Below, piece after piece: positions 1 to 10,839 of a stretch of DNA of 64,000 bases. The position numbers were made by a program, and so were the translations under genes. How positions within the stretch are numbered: the stretch's first letter is position 1; the number at the start of each line of letters is the position of its first letter. Where the stretch lies: positions 10,608,001 through 10,672,000 of the forward strand of contig OX419762.1 of the NCBI GenBank assembly GCA_948567375.1, read 5' to 3'. This DNA comes from Lunularia cruciata (lineage: Eukaryota; Streptophyta; Marchantiopsida; Lunulariales; Lunulariaceae). The notes below the pieces were generated by a model. That model saw nothing but the letters and a program-made list of their open reading frames with translations. It had not been told where the DNA came from and did no database searches.

Positions 1-931
1 GATTGCTCCACAACTAGCTCAATTGTACTTCAAATGTAGTCTTTTCTCATCATGGCTTATCTCAAGTGCTCATCAACAATAGAAGCACTCAATTCACTAG
101 TTTGTTTTGGAGAACACTCTTTAGTTTCTTTGAAACCAAATTAACCATGTCCACAACTTACCATCCACAAATCAATAGACAAGTAGAGTATGCTAATCAC
201 ACTATTGACGATATGCTTTGGCTTCACCTTAGAGGAGCAAGAGAGATAGGACACATTATTTCCATTGGTGGAATTTGCGTACAACAATTCAATGAATACA
301 TCACACATAGAGCATCCTTTCATATCTTTGAGCTTGATGAAGATCTATTAGATGGTTACCAAGGTTGACATTGTCAATGTTTTATTTCTATAATCCAACA
401 AGGTGTGGAGAATGCCAAGTGTAGGTTGTAGATTGCCCAAAATCAATAGTAATAATATGAAGATGCACCATCAGCACATGGAGTTCAATGTTAGGGATTA
501 AGTTTGGCTATCAACAACCAACCCCATGTTAGTTGGCCCTTGTAAGCTCAGACTTTGTTTTATTGGACCATTTCTTATTCTTCATCAAATTGTTGTAGTG
601 GCCTATCACCTCGATGATACATCCAATATTCCATGTTTCCTTACTATGTAGATATGCTCCTTGACCACTCCAATTTTCTTGTATATAAGAAATTTGACCT
701 TGTCTAACACTCATTGATGGTACAAAAGAGTATGAAGTTGAATGCATTCTCAATTAACACATCCATGGTACTTGCCATCCACGTGTGGAATATCTTGTAC
801 AATGGAAAGAGTACCCACTATATGAGGCAACATGAGAGCCAATAGCCAACTTGACCCATGCAATAGTGTTAATGAAATCTTTGAAGCAATAACTTTGCAA
901 TGAGGATGTTACGTCTTAAAAGGGAGAGGTT
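1..931 (+). mobile_element. Decayed 3' part of a type-1 chromovirus: integrase core and chromodomain region
   Basis: This stretch aligns by eye with the integrase and C-terminal region of the better-preserved element at 59.9-61.1 kb. The clearest part is 66-230, where an integrase core can be read with the motif TTYHPQ followed by the region of the catalytic Glu (VEYANH). The second catalytic Asp position reads INNRSTQF, so Asn replaces Asp, as it also does in the other copy. Stops and frameshifts interrupt every frame, so no protein is made. Around 470-900 it matches the tail domain and chromodomain region of the other copy. It ends in a purine-rich tract (about 917-930) directly before an LTR, as expected for the 3' end of an LTR retrotransposon. 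The 5' part lies outside the window. Confidence 0.8.
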
Positions 932-1500
932 TGTAATACCAATAGCTAGAAATATTAACTAAAGATGAGAATTGGCTTGGTAACATCTGGAAGGATGTTG
1001 TATATGATGGACTAAGTAGATCAGATAGAACTATCACCAAAAGAGTACTTCTACTAATAGTACAATAGTTGAAAATAACCTAGTCCATTTTGGAAACCTA
1101 AACGGATTAATTAGACCTAAAAATATGCAGATTCCCCCCAAAAGAGAAAAGCTAGGCTTTCTCTCTCTTCTTTTTTTTCTCATTGAAATCTTTCTAATGG
1201 TACTTCACTCATGCAATTTTGAGATTCCTATAGAAAGATTTCCTAAAGATTCTCTCCAATCAAAGCTTATTTGACCAACCAGATAGGACCAAAATCAACA
1301 TGTCATCCATGCATGCATCTAATCTAAAGGTGAAGCTCATTGACATGGAACCAATCTATGTATTTGATACAAGGGTGTAGCTCTCTTTGAGTGAATCTTC
1401 TTTGCTATATAGCAAAGACAAGGTGCTCCTATGGGACATTGGAGTTTTGAGTAGAAAGCTTGTGTTTCTTCTTTTGTCTTTTTCTTGGGAGTTTTTCTTT
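932..1500 (+). repeat. 3' LTR of the type-1 chromovirus relic
   Basis: The sequence starts with TGTAATACC directly after a purine tract and is collinear with the LTR at 54979-55560. Shared landmarks are the 'tacttctactaatag' block, the run of C before a pyrimidine-rich stretch, 'gaccaaccagataggacc', and a TATA-like 'ctatata' near 1404. Its length of about 570 bp fits the 582-bp copy. The right end near 1500 is blurred because the final TATTACCA of the other LTR is not preserved. It is clearly more diverged than the copy at 55 kb, so this is an older insertion. Confidence 0.75.
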
Positions 1501-1544
1501 CCTTTGAAGATTACACATAATCAACTTTAAGAATTTTTATACAT

Positions 1545-2010
1545 GATTTTTTAGTTTTTTCTTTGTCTTAATAGAGATTAAATTATCATCCAAGAATACC
1601 ACTACCACATATTGATCAAACAACAGTTCCAACACCCATGCATTTGGTCTATGAAAACTCCCAAAACTTTAGTGAATCCAGAAGGTAAAACTTTCCATTC
1701 AAAATATCCTTACATCGTATGAAAATTAGTTTTTTGCATATCTTCCCTATTAATGAATGAAAATTAGTGAAAATAATAGTCACCTCAAAGATCCAACTTT
1801 GAAAATTATCATGCTCTACTCAATTGATCCAACAAGTCATCAATTTGAGGCAAGAAATATGTATTCTTCATGGTTTGTGTATCAAGACCTTCTCCAACAA
1901 CTTGGTCAATGTTGTTTGAAGTTATTCCAGTTCTTTTAGTGAGAGTCAATAGACTGATCTACTCACTAAATTACTACTTGAAAATATCTAAATTTTGAAA
2001 TGCATACATT
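1545..2010 (-). mobile_element. Opposite-strand Ty3/gypsy reverse transcriptase relic
   Basis: Read on the minus strand from about 2010 down to 1545, broken frames give RT-like pieces in the right order: LPQIDDLLDQL, then SKLDL, then a FEWKVLPSGFTKV-like block (the palm segment, MPFGL in other elements), then VVFLDDNLI, which corresponds to the catalytic YxDD/FLDD motif. Stops and frameshifts interrupt it throughout. It belongs to a different gypsy lineage from the chromovirus LTR next to it. The remaining sequence from 2010 to about 2385 is AT-rich and I see nothing else in it. Confidence 0.55.
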
Positions 2011-2385
2011 GATTAGAGAGTAATTTCTTTGGAAGATCATCCAAAAACATATCTATAAAATTTTGAATTATCTCATCACCCATTGGCTTTTAATCATCGT
2101 CCAAGTCCCTTGGCAAAGTAAATTTGATACACAATGAAAAAATATAATATTTTTTTTCAAAGTTTATTTTATAGTTATCATCGATAAACTTTTCCTCTTG
2201 GGATTGATTATTTGTAGATGTTTTAATTAGAAAAGCTAGATAATCTAATTGATAATTTTTATCTTGGTGTTATACTCTATATTAGTCTTGAACCCTTCTC
2301 AGGTTGTTTATGTTGATGAGAACCAACCCCCCTCAATGTTCTGCCAAAGCATTGTCTAGCCTACTTCCCTCTATATGTTGGAGTT

Positions 2386-2440
2386 TACCACAAAGAAAGA
2401 TGGGAAGACCCCATCAAGCCCTACAAGGGTGAGACTTGAG
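2386..2440 (-). mobile_element. Short LINE 3'-end fragment (weak)
   Basis: The block 'gatgggaagaccccatcaagccctacaaggg' split around 2398-2430 matches the 3' untranslated end of the LINE family described at 2505-3420, in the same orientation. It lacks the terminal GGCGACC and shows no convincing target-site duplication. It may be an older fragment or an internal duplication of the neighbouring LINE. Confidence 0.4.
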
Positions 2441-2504
2441 ACTATGAAAGAAGTACATGTGAATGTTTGTAAGATCCCAAGATGAGGCTTTTTACTGGAA
2501 TGTA

Positions 2505-3420
2505 GGCGACCCCGTAGGAAAAATGAAGGATGGGAAGGCCCCATCAAGCCGCACAAGGGAGAGACAAAAAAGATAACATGGGGCTAAGCCCCAATAGAGT
2601 CTATATGAGAAATCTGCACTACCGCACCTAAGATATCCGAGCTATGCAAGTCGTACGGTCTAGACATAACTGGAGCATCCAAAGAAACATCACCTAATGT
2701 GATTGCTCTCCTATGGATTGCACCAGCCATTGCACTCTGTAGAGCAATGGATACACACTATCTAAAATATGCTACAAAGTATGAGAGTGAGAGTGGTACC
2801 CCCTGACGCCTAACATGATAAGCTCTCACGCACTCCCTAACAAATGTGTCAAATGTTATGTCCATTGCTCCATATAACTCCAAGGCTAGAGGAACAAAGA
2901 GGTGACCTCGCTGCATGCCCCTATACTTGGAGACCTTGCAACCTGCTGCTGCACTCACCCACCGCCCATCTAGGGGGATGGGTAATCACTTCCTCCAAAA
3001 TTGTATCCCCCATCGGGTCCGTAACCACGACATCCGCTACTGTCACCTGATCATCTCGGACCAAGTATAAGTCCGCCTTGACACGTGACGTCTACAACGC
3101 ATACGAATGCTCCCTCCAAGCCAAGTATCCACTCTCTCGTGCCATAGCAAACACTATGTCCCTAATGGCATCATGGGTAGCTATCCTTTGTCCTCCAAAA
3201 GGACACTGTGTCATGTGGACCGCTGCTGCATCTAGTGTAGAACCACACTCACAAGTGAGTAATAAAGATGCAGATGGGTGGACCAAATCTAGGCGAAACC
3301 TCATCTCTGTAGAGAAAGTAGCTAGTGCGAGTCGGAATGCCCTAATGCACGGTCGAGCTAGGATCCAAGAGCCTGCACCCTTGCCGGAGCAAGAGCGAAG
3401 ACATTTTCACCCGGTCGGGC
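2505..3420 (-). mobile_element. LINE (non-LTR retrotransposon) fragment: C-terminal part of ORF2 and 3' UTR
   Basis: On the minus strand, 3304-3092 and 2958-2758 read as consecutive parts of the C-terminal region of a LINE polyprotein downstream of the RT. The first piece has a CxC(x12)HxxxC-type zinc motif (CECG...HMTQC) followed by GGQRIATHDAIRDI, a signature of plant and animal LINEs. The next frames read like the C-terminal 'DLYLVRDDQVTVADVVVTDP' segment. The frame continues weakly to a stop (SIGA, then TAG) inside the hairpin GGGGCTTAGCCCC near 2590. After this comes a 3' UTR with a T-rich stretch and the terminal block that reads GGTCGCC on the minus strand. The RT domain is missing: the 5' truncation point abuts HNT-A at about 3420. 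The same 3' end recurs at 9.8, 28.1, 29.3, 41.3 and 46.9 kb. Confidence 0.75.
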
Positions 3421-3689
3421 CATAGTTCCCCCGACATCCTCCATACCAAAAAGCACGTTTAACGACCGAAAGTCCGTTGCAGATTCCATATATTCTCTTA
3501 ACCCATAAACTTTGAGTAGATCCGGTCCACTCTAGGACACTCGCCGTATTCAACAATGTCAGGCAAAATAGATAAATAATAACAAGGTCTCTTTGGGGCA
3601 TAATCAATTGAGAAATTTCTTGAAGAATCATATCCACAAGAAATGGTGTAACTGCACTATGAAGAGTCCGCAATGAAATGTAAAATAAG

Positions 3690-3827
3690 TGTGGAAAAGG
3701 GGACCGCTGAGATGTGGAAGACCCCAGCAAGGTAAAATTTATAGTGGTTAAATCGGGCTTAACCAATAATATCGGTAAGAGAAATCTACCTACAGACCAT
3801 AGCTGTCTAACTATATCAGAGTTATAT
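3690..3827 (-). mobile_element. Diverged LINE 3'-end insertion in HNT-A with 23-bp target-site duplication
   Basis: HNT-A has about 160 bp here that HNT-B lacks. The extra block is flanked by near-identical 23-bp copies (3667-3689 and 3828-3850, about three mismatches) of a sequence present once in HNT-B. Inside it, the minus strand reads 'GGTTAAGCCC' and 'CTGGGGTCTTCCACATC' followed by 'GCGGTCCCCTTTTCC', which matches the 3' tail of the LINE family in order. It looks like an older subfamily of the same LINE, 5'-truncated. Confidence 0.6.
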
Positions 3828-4714
3828 TCCGCAATAAAATGTAAGATAAGACGTATAAAAAGTTCAACATGAACTTTCCCCTCCATCCCCCGTCCCTGGG
3901 ACCCACTGGACCTGCGGACGTCGTCTCCGGATGCGGCCGGGAAGAGAACCCGGTCCACCACCTGCAAGACACTTTAACAAGCGTCGTGCCACGGTTGACC
4001 CTTCGTGTCCGGGCCTCTTCACCTACCATGAAAAGAGTTCCAAATAGCATGTGACGATAGTCTTCGTCATCCACACCTTCTGCACTGTCAGTAGGCCTCA
4101 TCACCCCTTGGAGAAATGCCGTTGTTCTTTCCGACGAGAGTAATCTTTCCCCTGTAGTCCCACAAATTATACAATTTAAAGTCAATTACGAATTTCGCGC
4201 AGGAGAGACGGTCTGCTGCAGAGGCATTCGAGTTCATGATGCATGCTAATGAAGATCCGAAGCTTGCACGTACTCTTCTTGCTCCGACTTCAAAGCATTC
4301 GGGAGGACCTTCAGCAATCGCGCTTGATCCAGGATAGCTCCTCTTGAGGGTGTGGCTTTTCGATCATTTAGCGCTTCCTACAGAGTATCCATTGTGTATT
4401 CATGCTTCTCAGAGAAAGGTGGTTCATCGAATCTCCTTCTTCATGTCAAGTGTTTGAACCATTCTTTAGCATACACACTCAATACATTGCAAACCGCATC
4501 GATTGCTATAAAATGCGGTAGCCGTAGCAGTTAGCAGTTTTGACACAGATACATCATCCAGCTCTTGCCCACAAATATATCTGGTTATTATCTACATCAT
4601 GCATTGAAGGAACCTTCTGCTTAAATAAAGTCGCAACTTCTAGCTTCAGAAATACAGATAATCCAAGTTTTAAATTTTGTGGCGGATAAAAACTTAACTA
4701 CTCGTAATTATCTT

Positions 4715-4868
4715 GCACCATGCAACTACAACCTTTGAACAGAATAGGAGTTCCGACAGTGTGAAGAACTCACTGTTTCAATCATCGGGCGTGCACTATG
4801 GAATTACAACCTTTGAAAAGAATAGGAGTTCCGACTGTGTGAGGAACCACCGTTCCAATCATCGGGCT
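4715..4868. repeat. Tandem duplication, two units of about 78 bp
   Basis: Two adjacent units begin 'gcaccatgcaactacaacc' (4715) and 'gcactatggaattacaacc' (4793) and both end in 'caatcatcggg'. HNT-B carries a single unit at the corresponding place (about 32850-32920), so the duplication arose in HNT-A after the two loci separated. Confidence 0.75.
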
Positions 4869-7488
4869 CGATCGAACCCCGCAACCGGAATGCACTAGCA
4901 AAAGGAGAGGCTCGATGCGGCCTCTCAGCTCAGGTGCCCTTGTTAATTACTGGATTCAGACCACGAAGAATATGATTGCCAAATGTGGTCACTACATGCC
5001 TCACTTCCTCCTTTCTGTATTGCAGGATTATCTTCCTCCTTAGATTGTGCATGGAATAATATTTGTTACTATTGAGGGACGAGCCAATATGAAAGGTCCG
5101 TATCAAAGATCTCTCGTCCAGCTCTATTATGTAGCGTAGATAGGATACTCCTTTAATTTCAACATGTCCTCTGAACAACCTCAGTAGCGCTTCTGGTATC
5201 TTGTGAGGAGAATCCCACAATGCGGCGAGGATGGACAATCCCAGAGCCTCCGCAGACAGAGACTCCAGCACATCAGCATTTATCGGGTCAGAGTACGATA
5301 TCCACCTTGGGATCTTCCCATCCTTTGTTTCTTCTATGCGGTCGCCCATTTTACTAACCTTGATATACTCTTCATTCTTAATCCTATCATCCAGGAAACC
5401 TGGAAGATCCTTGCGAGTTTCTTGCCAATCGCGAAGGATACAGGAATCGGCCCCTGTCCTCATGGTCAAAGCAAAGTTGACAAGGATGAATGGATGACTC
5501 TCGAAGCCACAATGACGTTTTCCACTTCTGTCTGAATCACAATACATGTAGAAATACTTATCATTGAGAGAAATGAGGAATGGACTAAATGCATCTGTAT
5601 CAAAAGAACCAAATCTTGATAAGAGTCTTCTGCAGTTCCAATTTTTGAAAAACAAAAAAATTATCCGTCAGTAATGGAATTCTAATCCTGTATATTCATA
5701 CAAACACGTTGGAGGGATCTATATATGTAGAGTAGAAAATGGCAAACCCAAAACTTGGACACAGTTTCTTTCCGTTTAGTACCCAAGTAAACACACAGAA
5801 CAGGACATGCTTCTGGCATTGTGATCTTGAACTGGGATCTTGTAAATTCAGGCATGCTCAATGTCATCATGATTCCTTCAGCAAAAACACTGAACAGCTA
5901 GACTTTGGTAGATAATCAGCGCTGGCTGAAGTGCCTGGATATGATTTGCAATATCCCTCTTCCCAATCCTCTGTCATGCTGACGATTTAATATTATAGGG
6001 CAACTCGGTCACTTCTCATAAGGGTCGCTCACGAGCGAAGGAGGTGGTACTTGCTAAAATGAGAGCAAAAGGTATAACATCTGGGTATTGGAAATGATTG
6101 TGGCATTGTCTATCCCGGGCTAACCACTGAAAAATAAAATAAGGTATGGGGTTCAAGATCTGAACTAAAAAATTAACATAAACATATATGATTATGATAA
6201 TCATACAATAAATAGTAAAGAATCTCGATTCTGGAGAAAATAAGAATCAAAATGACATATATCACGGTCTTATTCTCTTTAGATGTGAATTGTGATACGA
6301 AGATGTTTTAAGTACCTGCAACTCGTCGTATGTATGACTTCCGTGGAATTTCTCGGGTGAAAATTCTCCAATATAATTGAAGAGAATTCTCGAAGCATCA
6401 TTGGTGAAAGGAGCAGATATCCTGATATTGCGGAGTCGAAATAGCAATGCTCAGCTCCAGTCCTGGCGGTAGCCTCTCCAAATAATATAGTAACCGGTTT
6501 TTGAGGATCAGTAACTCAGAAGATACACTTTAGTACGACACTTGGCTTCTACAAAGCGATATTTTCTTTTCGTAGTGATTATTGATACATCAAGTGGGGA
6601 GGGTTCTACCCTCAATGATACTAACAATAACTTTGATGGTTGAGAAATGGATCGTGAAAACAGTAATTCTAGCTTATTGCTCCAAGAATCAAATAGATTG
6701 TCACGGAAATATTCTAATCTGTAACAGGAATGAACTCCAATTTGGAGTTTTAGGGTATATCAACTCATTACGTACCCATGAGACGACAACAAAACTCTTC
6801 CAACTGTACTTTTGTCGTAAGTGGTTGAATTCCTCTCCAAGCCTCGCCGCAGCTGTGTACCTAGTTCTTGCAAGTTATCTGTTCAAGCACCGTCCTCGAC
6901 TACATGGGAAGGCCATTTGCGGGTGAATTTGGTCAACGAAAACCCTGAGATAGACTTCATGGATAGTCTCTTGGGGCTGTACTGGGTGCGATTTACTATA
7001 AACTCTGCTGGTGATTTGGATCCTAGATGTGGAGTACAAAATAGAATACACCTCTTAAGTTCTTCATGATAGATTCGAGATGGATATTTTTCTTCGACCT
7101 CCCTATCTGATGAGATGCCTCCACATGTAACTTTTTAATAACAAGGCCACAGAGAGACAGTGCCTGCTAGACCACTCTACTCCAGCCAAAGTAGTCAAAT
7201 TCATAAGGAAACTCTCCCCCAAGAGCTGAAGGTCCATTCTACCGCCATCACATGTTTGCACTAGGTGACCATCATATAGCACAGAATAAATTCTAGACGA
7301 GAGAAAATCCTTAGACAGCCATTGTGCTGGCCAGCACACAGAATCGTCTCGACACATTCAAGATGAATGTGGAAATCTCGTTCACTTGACTCAAACATGA
7401 GTCCAAGGAAAAAGATTATTTCCGAATGAATGTTGCCCCCCGCCGGTTCATGTAGAAGATAGACGTTGTCATGGAGCTACATCCACAT

Positions 7489-9250
7489 TACGATAGTTCA
7501 GCATCAAATTAGTCTAAATCACTTAAACCTGTAAATGCAAATAAATACTAATCCCATGGACATGTTCATCGTTCTTTCAGATTCAATAATCTGACGACTC
7601 AAAGCTCCATAAGACCCTCATTTGTCCCTTTCCATCAGTTTCAATAATCTGACGACTCAAAGCTCCATAAGACCCTCATTTCTCCCTTTCCATCAGTTTC
7701 AGGAAGTTGGTAATAAATGGATTCCAGGGGAGAAACATGTTGATCTAGGACATATATCTTAAGCTCTTAATCAGAGGAATCAGAGGTTAGGTTTTGTAGC
7801 AGAAATTGTGAAATGTAAATTTGAGATTTTCAGTTGTGTCTTCTGTAAGTTGCGATAAATAAAGCCAATGCAATTTTTGTGTCTAATTACCAAAAGTGAA
7901 AGCAAGATCCAGCTTTATCACTCGAATTCGTGTGAATTGCAAGTAAATGTCAATGTTCCATGACTATCATCTTTGAGATTCGTATGAATAACAATATAAT
8001 GCCCATGTTCAGTGACCAAGCTTTCATTTATTATCATATCCAATGTGGATAAGCAAGGGCGAATCTTGGATTGGCTAAATACATAGTACAATGACATATT
8101 TGACAATGAAGTTAAAATGATGTACATGTACAAATTTCATACTCTGGCGGTAACCTTACACAGGGAAACCATGTTGGCCCACCTCCTTCTCTTACCACTC
8201 GATGCAATGCTGACCACCCTATTCCTCTTATACTGGATTCGATGTGCAAACTAACCCTTTTGATAAAATTGGATGTGGCCAGAGCGTTCTGTTTTGTTCT
8301 AAATTACTTGTGGCCTTCAGATGTTTTAGCTGGGAAAAGGAAATCATCTGTCTTGGCAGATCCTGAGTATTCGTAGATGTTTGAAAGCTGGAGCTTTCCC
8401 CAGACATTTTAATTGATGGGCAGGCGCTGGATCTAACCCGGAATAGCGGTCTCGGATCGATTTCTGATACTGCACGGTGCCTTAAGATCGATTGAATCGA
8501 GATAATGATACAATGAATGCATCGTCCCGGATAAATCTTCACATGGCGCGACGTTCACGACAATACATGTACATATGAAATTTTCTATTAACAATGTCCT
8601 GTGTTCATGATGCTTGTCTACAGCATCGTATATATTGTGAAATTCTGTGTAGCTTATTTTACGGCAGGAAAATCATACGCACGCATTCTCTTTTTCAAAC
8701 GAAGTTCGATCCTACATGTGATCATCCGTATCATCACCTGAAGTAGCTTCAGCATAAGTATCTGTACAAGGCCCTTGAAAATTTTGATGTAAAACCTGAT
8801 ATTGAGCGATCGTGATCGAGGACTCGAACTTGGCTCATGAACGGTAATGTACGTTGAGAAAGATGTGAATTTTTAAAAAATATAAAGATTAGTGCAAAAT
8901 TTTATGCATCATCATAAGAGAGAAAAATTACCAACCACAAGTGATGTGTTGTAGACTTTCGGGACCTCACATGCAGCCGCTCCGATAACGCTGTCAACCG
9001 GATTGAACTGCACCTAAAGGCAGAAGAACTGAGAAATAGTCCTTAAAGACACGACGTAAGTAAGCAACTGGCCGCAAATTCTCGAGTGAGCCAAAATAAA
9101 TGATACTGCATCTGCCACATATCACCGCAATGCAATCCGTTGAACTGTACCTCCAAGTTTGTCTAATTTGCGCAGATTCTGCAAGCGCGCATGAGGTCTC
9201 CTTTGCCGTGCGGAATCGTCCATTTGACTCGGCTTCCTAGTCCTCGGTCA
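7489..9250 (-). other. 5' flank of HNT-A, shared in inverted orientation with 27190-29036
   Basis: This non-coding stretch matches the region upstream of HNT-B on the opposite strand nearly throughout. For example, 9121-9190 pairs with 27195-27265, 8940-9060 with 27330-27470, and 8230-8560 with 27850-28340. A 104-codon minus-strand frame (8542-8228) has a partly matching frame in the other arm (27715-28062), but the two diverge through frameshifts. I therefore treat it as promoter and transcribed leader rather than a separate gene. Nothing else is recognisable. Confidence 0.65.
7582..7697. repeat. Tandem duplication, two 58-bp units in the HNT-A leader
   Basis: 'ttcaataatctgacgactc...' occurs at 7582 and again at 7640 with almost identical 58-bp units. 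The HNT-B flank has one unit (about 28890-28950, other strand). Confidence 0.8.
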
Positions 9251-10379
9251 AACTTCTTCGCAGGCGACGCGCGTCGACTGTCCGAAAAGTCCACACTTTT
9301 CCGCTGCTGGATGAGAGGAATACCGCACTAGACAGATCCAGAACTGGATATTATGTTGTTTCATGAACTGGATATTATGTTGTTTTATGCATATACTATA
9401 GAAATTCTGCAAGTGGGTCAGAGGTTTCAACAGTCAAAATTTCGATGGAGAACCTAATTCCAGGCGTTTAGTTCTTATTACGCGATAAAGCATAAAAAGA
9501 GGCGCATACAATTTGTTTCAATATGCATTACTCAATTGACACAAAGTTTGCGCGTGGGGGATATTATAGCTTTTTCAAATAATAATGCTTCTATGTAAAC
9601 CCTAAAATTTAAATCTTCCGATTAGTGTAATTAACTTTTACCTCGTAATTCTCAAGGGATAACGATTCTCTGTTTTGCTTAACTGAAATCTTGCCGATTG
9701 GTGTAGTTATTTGTTTCGAGGTAAAAAGGATCCGAAATGAATTTACTCTTGCGGTCAAGCAGTGTCTTATTTAAAGGATATCAAAGCTAACTAACCTAAT
9801 TGGTAGGTAGGCTTCTATAATAGTAATGGAAAAAGGCGACCACGTAGGAAAAACGAAGGATGGGAAGACCCCATCAAGTAATAGTAATGTAGGTAATGTA
9901 GTCCATAGTCTTCGTCCATCGTCCCCAAACTGCCTTTGAGGTAGTCCCCATCTTTTGTCCCCGATCTGCCCATGGAGCCGGACCGAGAACGTAGTAGCAT
10001 GAGACTGAGAGAGCCTATGTGCATTGACCTAAACATCCGGAAAGTACATTAATGTTTCTACTCTAGAAGAGTACCAGGAACTTGCTTGCTAAACCTCGGG
10101 GCTTATTAACCCCAAGTTTTCTTGTGGACGAAGAATATAATAAAAAATTCAGAATAAATATTTATTCAGATTGTCTCCACAAGGGAGCATTTGATTGTCA
10201 TCAGAGAGGTTCCCAAGAATTGTATTGTGGAATTTTGTTATCTATAATACACGTGAAAAAAGAATATCAGGAAAAATAGATTGTTTTTGAATTATTGATA
10301 AGCATTTAGATTATGGATCATGTCCCTTCTTGCTGAAGTTCAACTGAGGATTGTGTTGTTTATTTCTCTTATTCAGCGC
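9251..10379. other. Intergenic stretch outside the inverted-duplication arm
   Basis: Homology to the other arm stops near 9200-9250. The stretch holds a short direct repeat 'gaactggatattatgttgtt' at about 9342-9385, a truncated LINE end (9829-9878), and otherwise AT-rich sequence with no coding signal that I recognise. Confidence 0.5.
9829..9878 (-). mobile_element. Severely 5'-truncated LINE 3' end with 11-bp target-site duplication
   Basis: Fifty bases carry only the terminal block of the LINE 3' UTR ('aaaaggcgaccacgtagg' onward to 'ccccatcaag'). It is flanked on both sides by the same 11 bases, TAATAGTAATG (9818-9828 and 9879-9889). A constant 3' end, a variable 5' end and a direct target duplication are the marks of target-primed reverse transcription. 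Confidence 0.85.
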
Positions 10380-10670
10380 TTAGCTCCAGAGATGTGAAAA
10401 TATACCGGACTTTGTTGTTCTGCAGGTCCTGTCTAGCGAAGCTCCGGGGTTAGAGATTTTATCTTCTGTTGTCCAAAAGAGTATTGTGAAGTCGAAACTT
10501 GCTCCAAGAGGAGTTTCTCCAGGTGAAAAAAATTTGAGATTGCGAATTGTCATTCGTCCCGTCAGTTTCCACTCCTGTGCAATAGGACGATGCTTGAGCG
10601 TAATTTGGTCAACTGTGAGAGGAAGGAGTAGGTCTTTCACCACTGAAGCATGGTAGTTTTCATCATGCAT
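10380..10670 (-). CDS. Unrecognised short open frame, possibly an exon fragment
   Basis: A 96-codon minus-strand frame begins MHDENYH and contains LLLPLTVDQI, EWKLTGRMTIRN and GASFDFTILFWTT, which reads more like an ordinary folded protein than random AT-rich sequence. I do not recognise the family. No partner exon is obvious nearby, and the next block (10840-11690) is a piece of NLR-gene flank shared with 43.9-45.3 kb. It could be an exon of a lost gene or a chance frame. Confidence 0.25.
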   Translation of the reverse strand: MHDENYHASVVKDLLLPLTVDQITLKHRPIAQEWKLTGRMTIRNLKFFSPGETPLGASFDFTILFWTTEDKISNPGASLDRTCRTTKSGIFSHLWS

Positions 10671-10839
10671 GCAGATAGGTCAGTTACTTACAACTTTAGA
10701 GTTTTTCGGGTTTACTTGGTATGTATTTCAGGTGATACCACCAAATCGCAGAATGAAATTAGGAAGATTAGTGTTGTAGTTTCATTATCAATTGCATCTA
10801 TTGCTCATGTGGAAGTGTCATTTTAAACTAGAACTATCT

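Larger units (their letters stand above)
3430..7488 (-). pseudogene. HNT-A: hydrolase-NB-ARC-TPR family pseudogene (NLR-like), inverted paralogue of HNT-B
   Basis: This is the minus-strand paralogue of the locus at 29037-35401. The start ATG (7488) is followed three codons later by TAG, where HNT-B has CAG. The hydrolase fragment 7357-7103 keeps the N-terminal half, but its nucleophile elbow is broken: RHCLSVALL replaces GHCLGGLVV. About 850 bp covering the P-loop and kinase-2 of the NB-ARC domain are deleted at about 6425-6440. The later NB-ARC exons survive: 6447-6262, 6132-6016 (GLPL-like VIPFAL) and 5655-4930. The last is an open 241-codon stretch with the ARC/winged-helix segment and ends MHN in place of the MHD motif. 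The helical C-terminal region is in pieces (4185-3407), interrupted by a LINE fragment and cut off by the LINE at 3420, so the TPR exon is lost. A functional product is not plausible. Confidence 0.8.

Noticed and set aside
1757-1939. 60-codon plus-strand frame
   Set aside because: It is the complement of the minus-strand gypsy RT relic.
3078-3425. 115-codon plus-strand frame
   Set aside because: It is antisense to the LINE coding region, which has recognisable zinc-motif sequence.
5203-5535. 110-codon plus-strand frame
   Set aside because: It is a shadow of the open ARC/winged-helix frame of HNT-A on the other strand.
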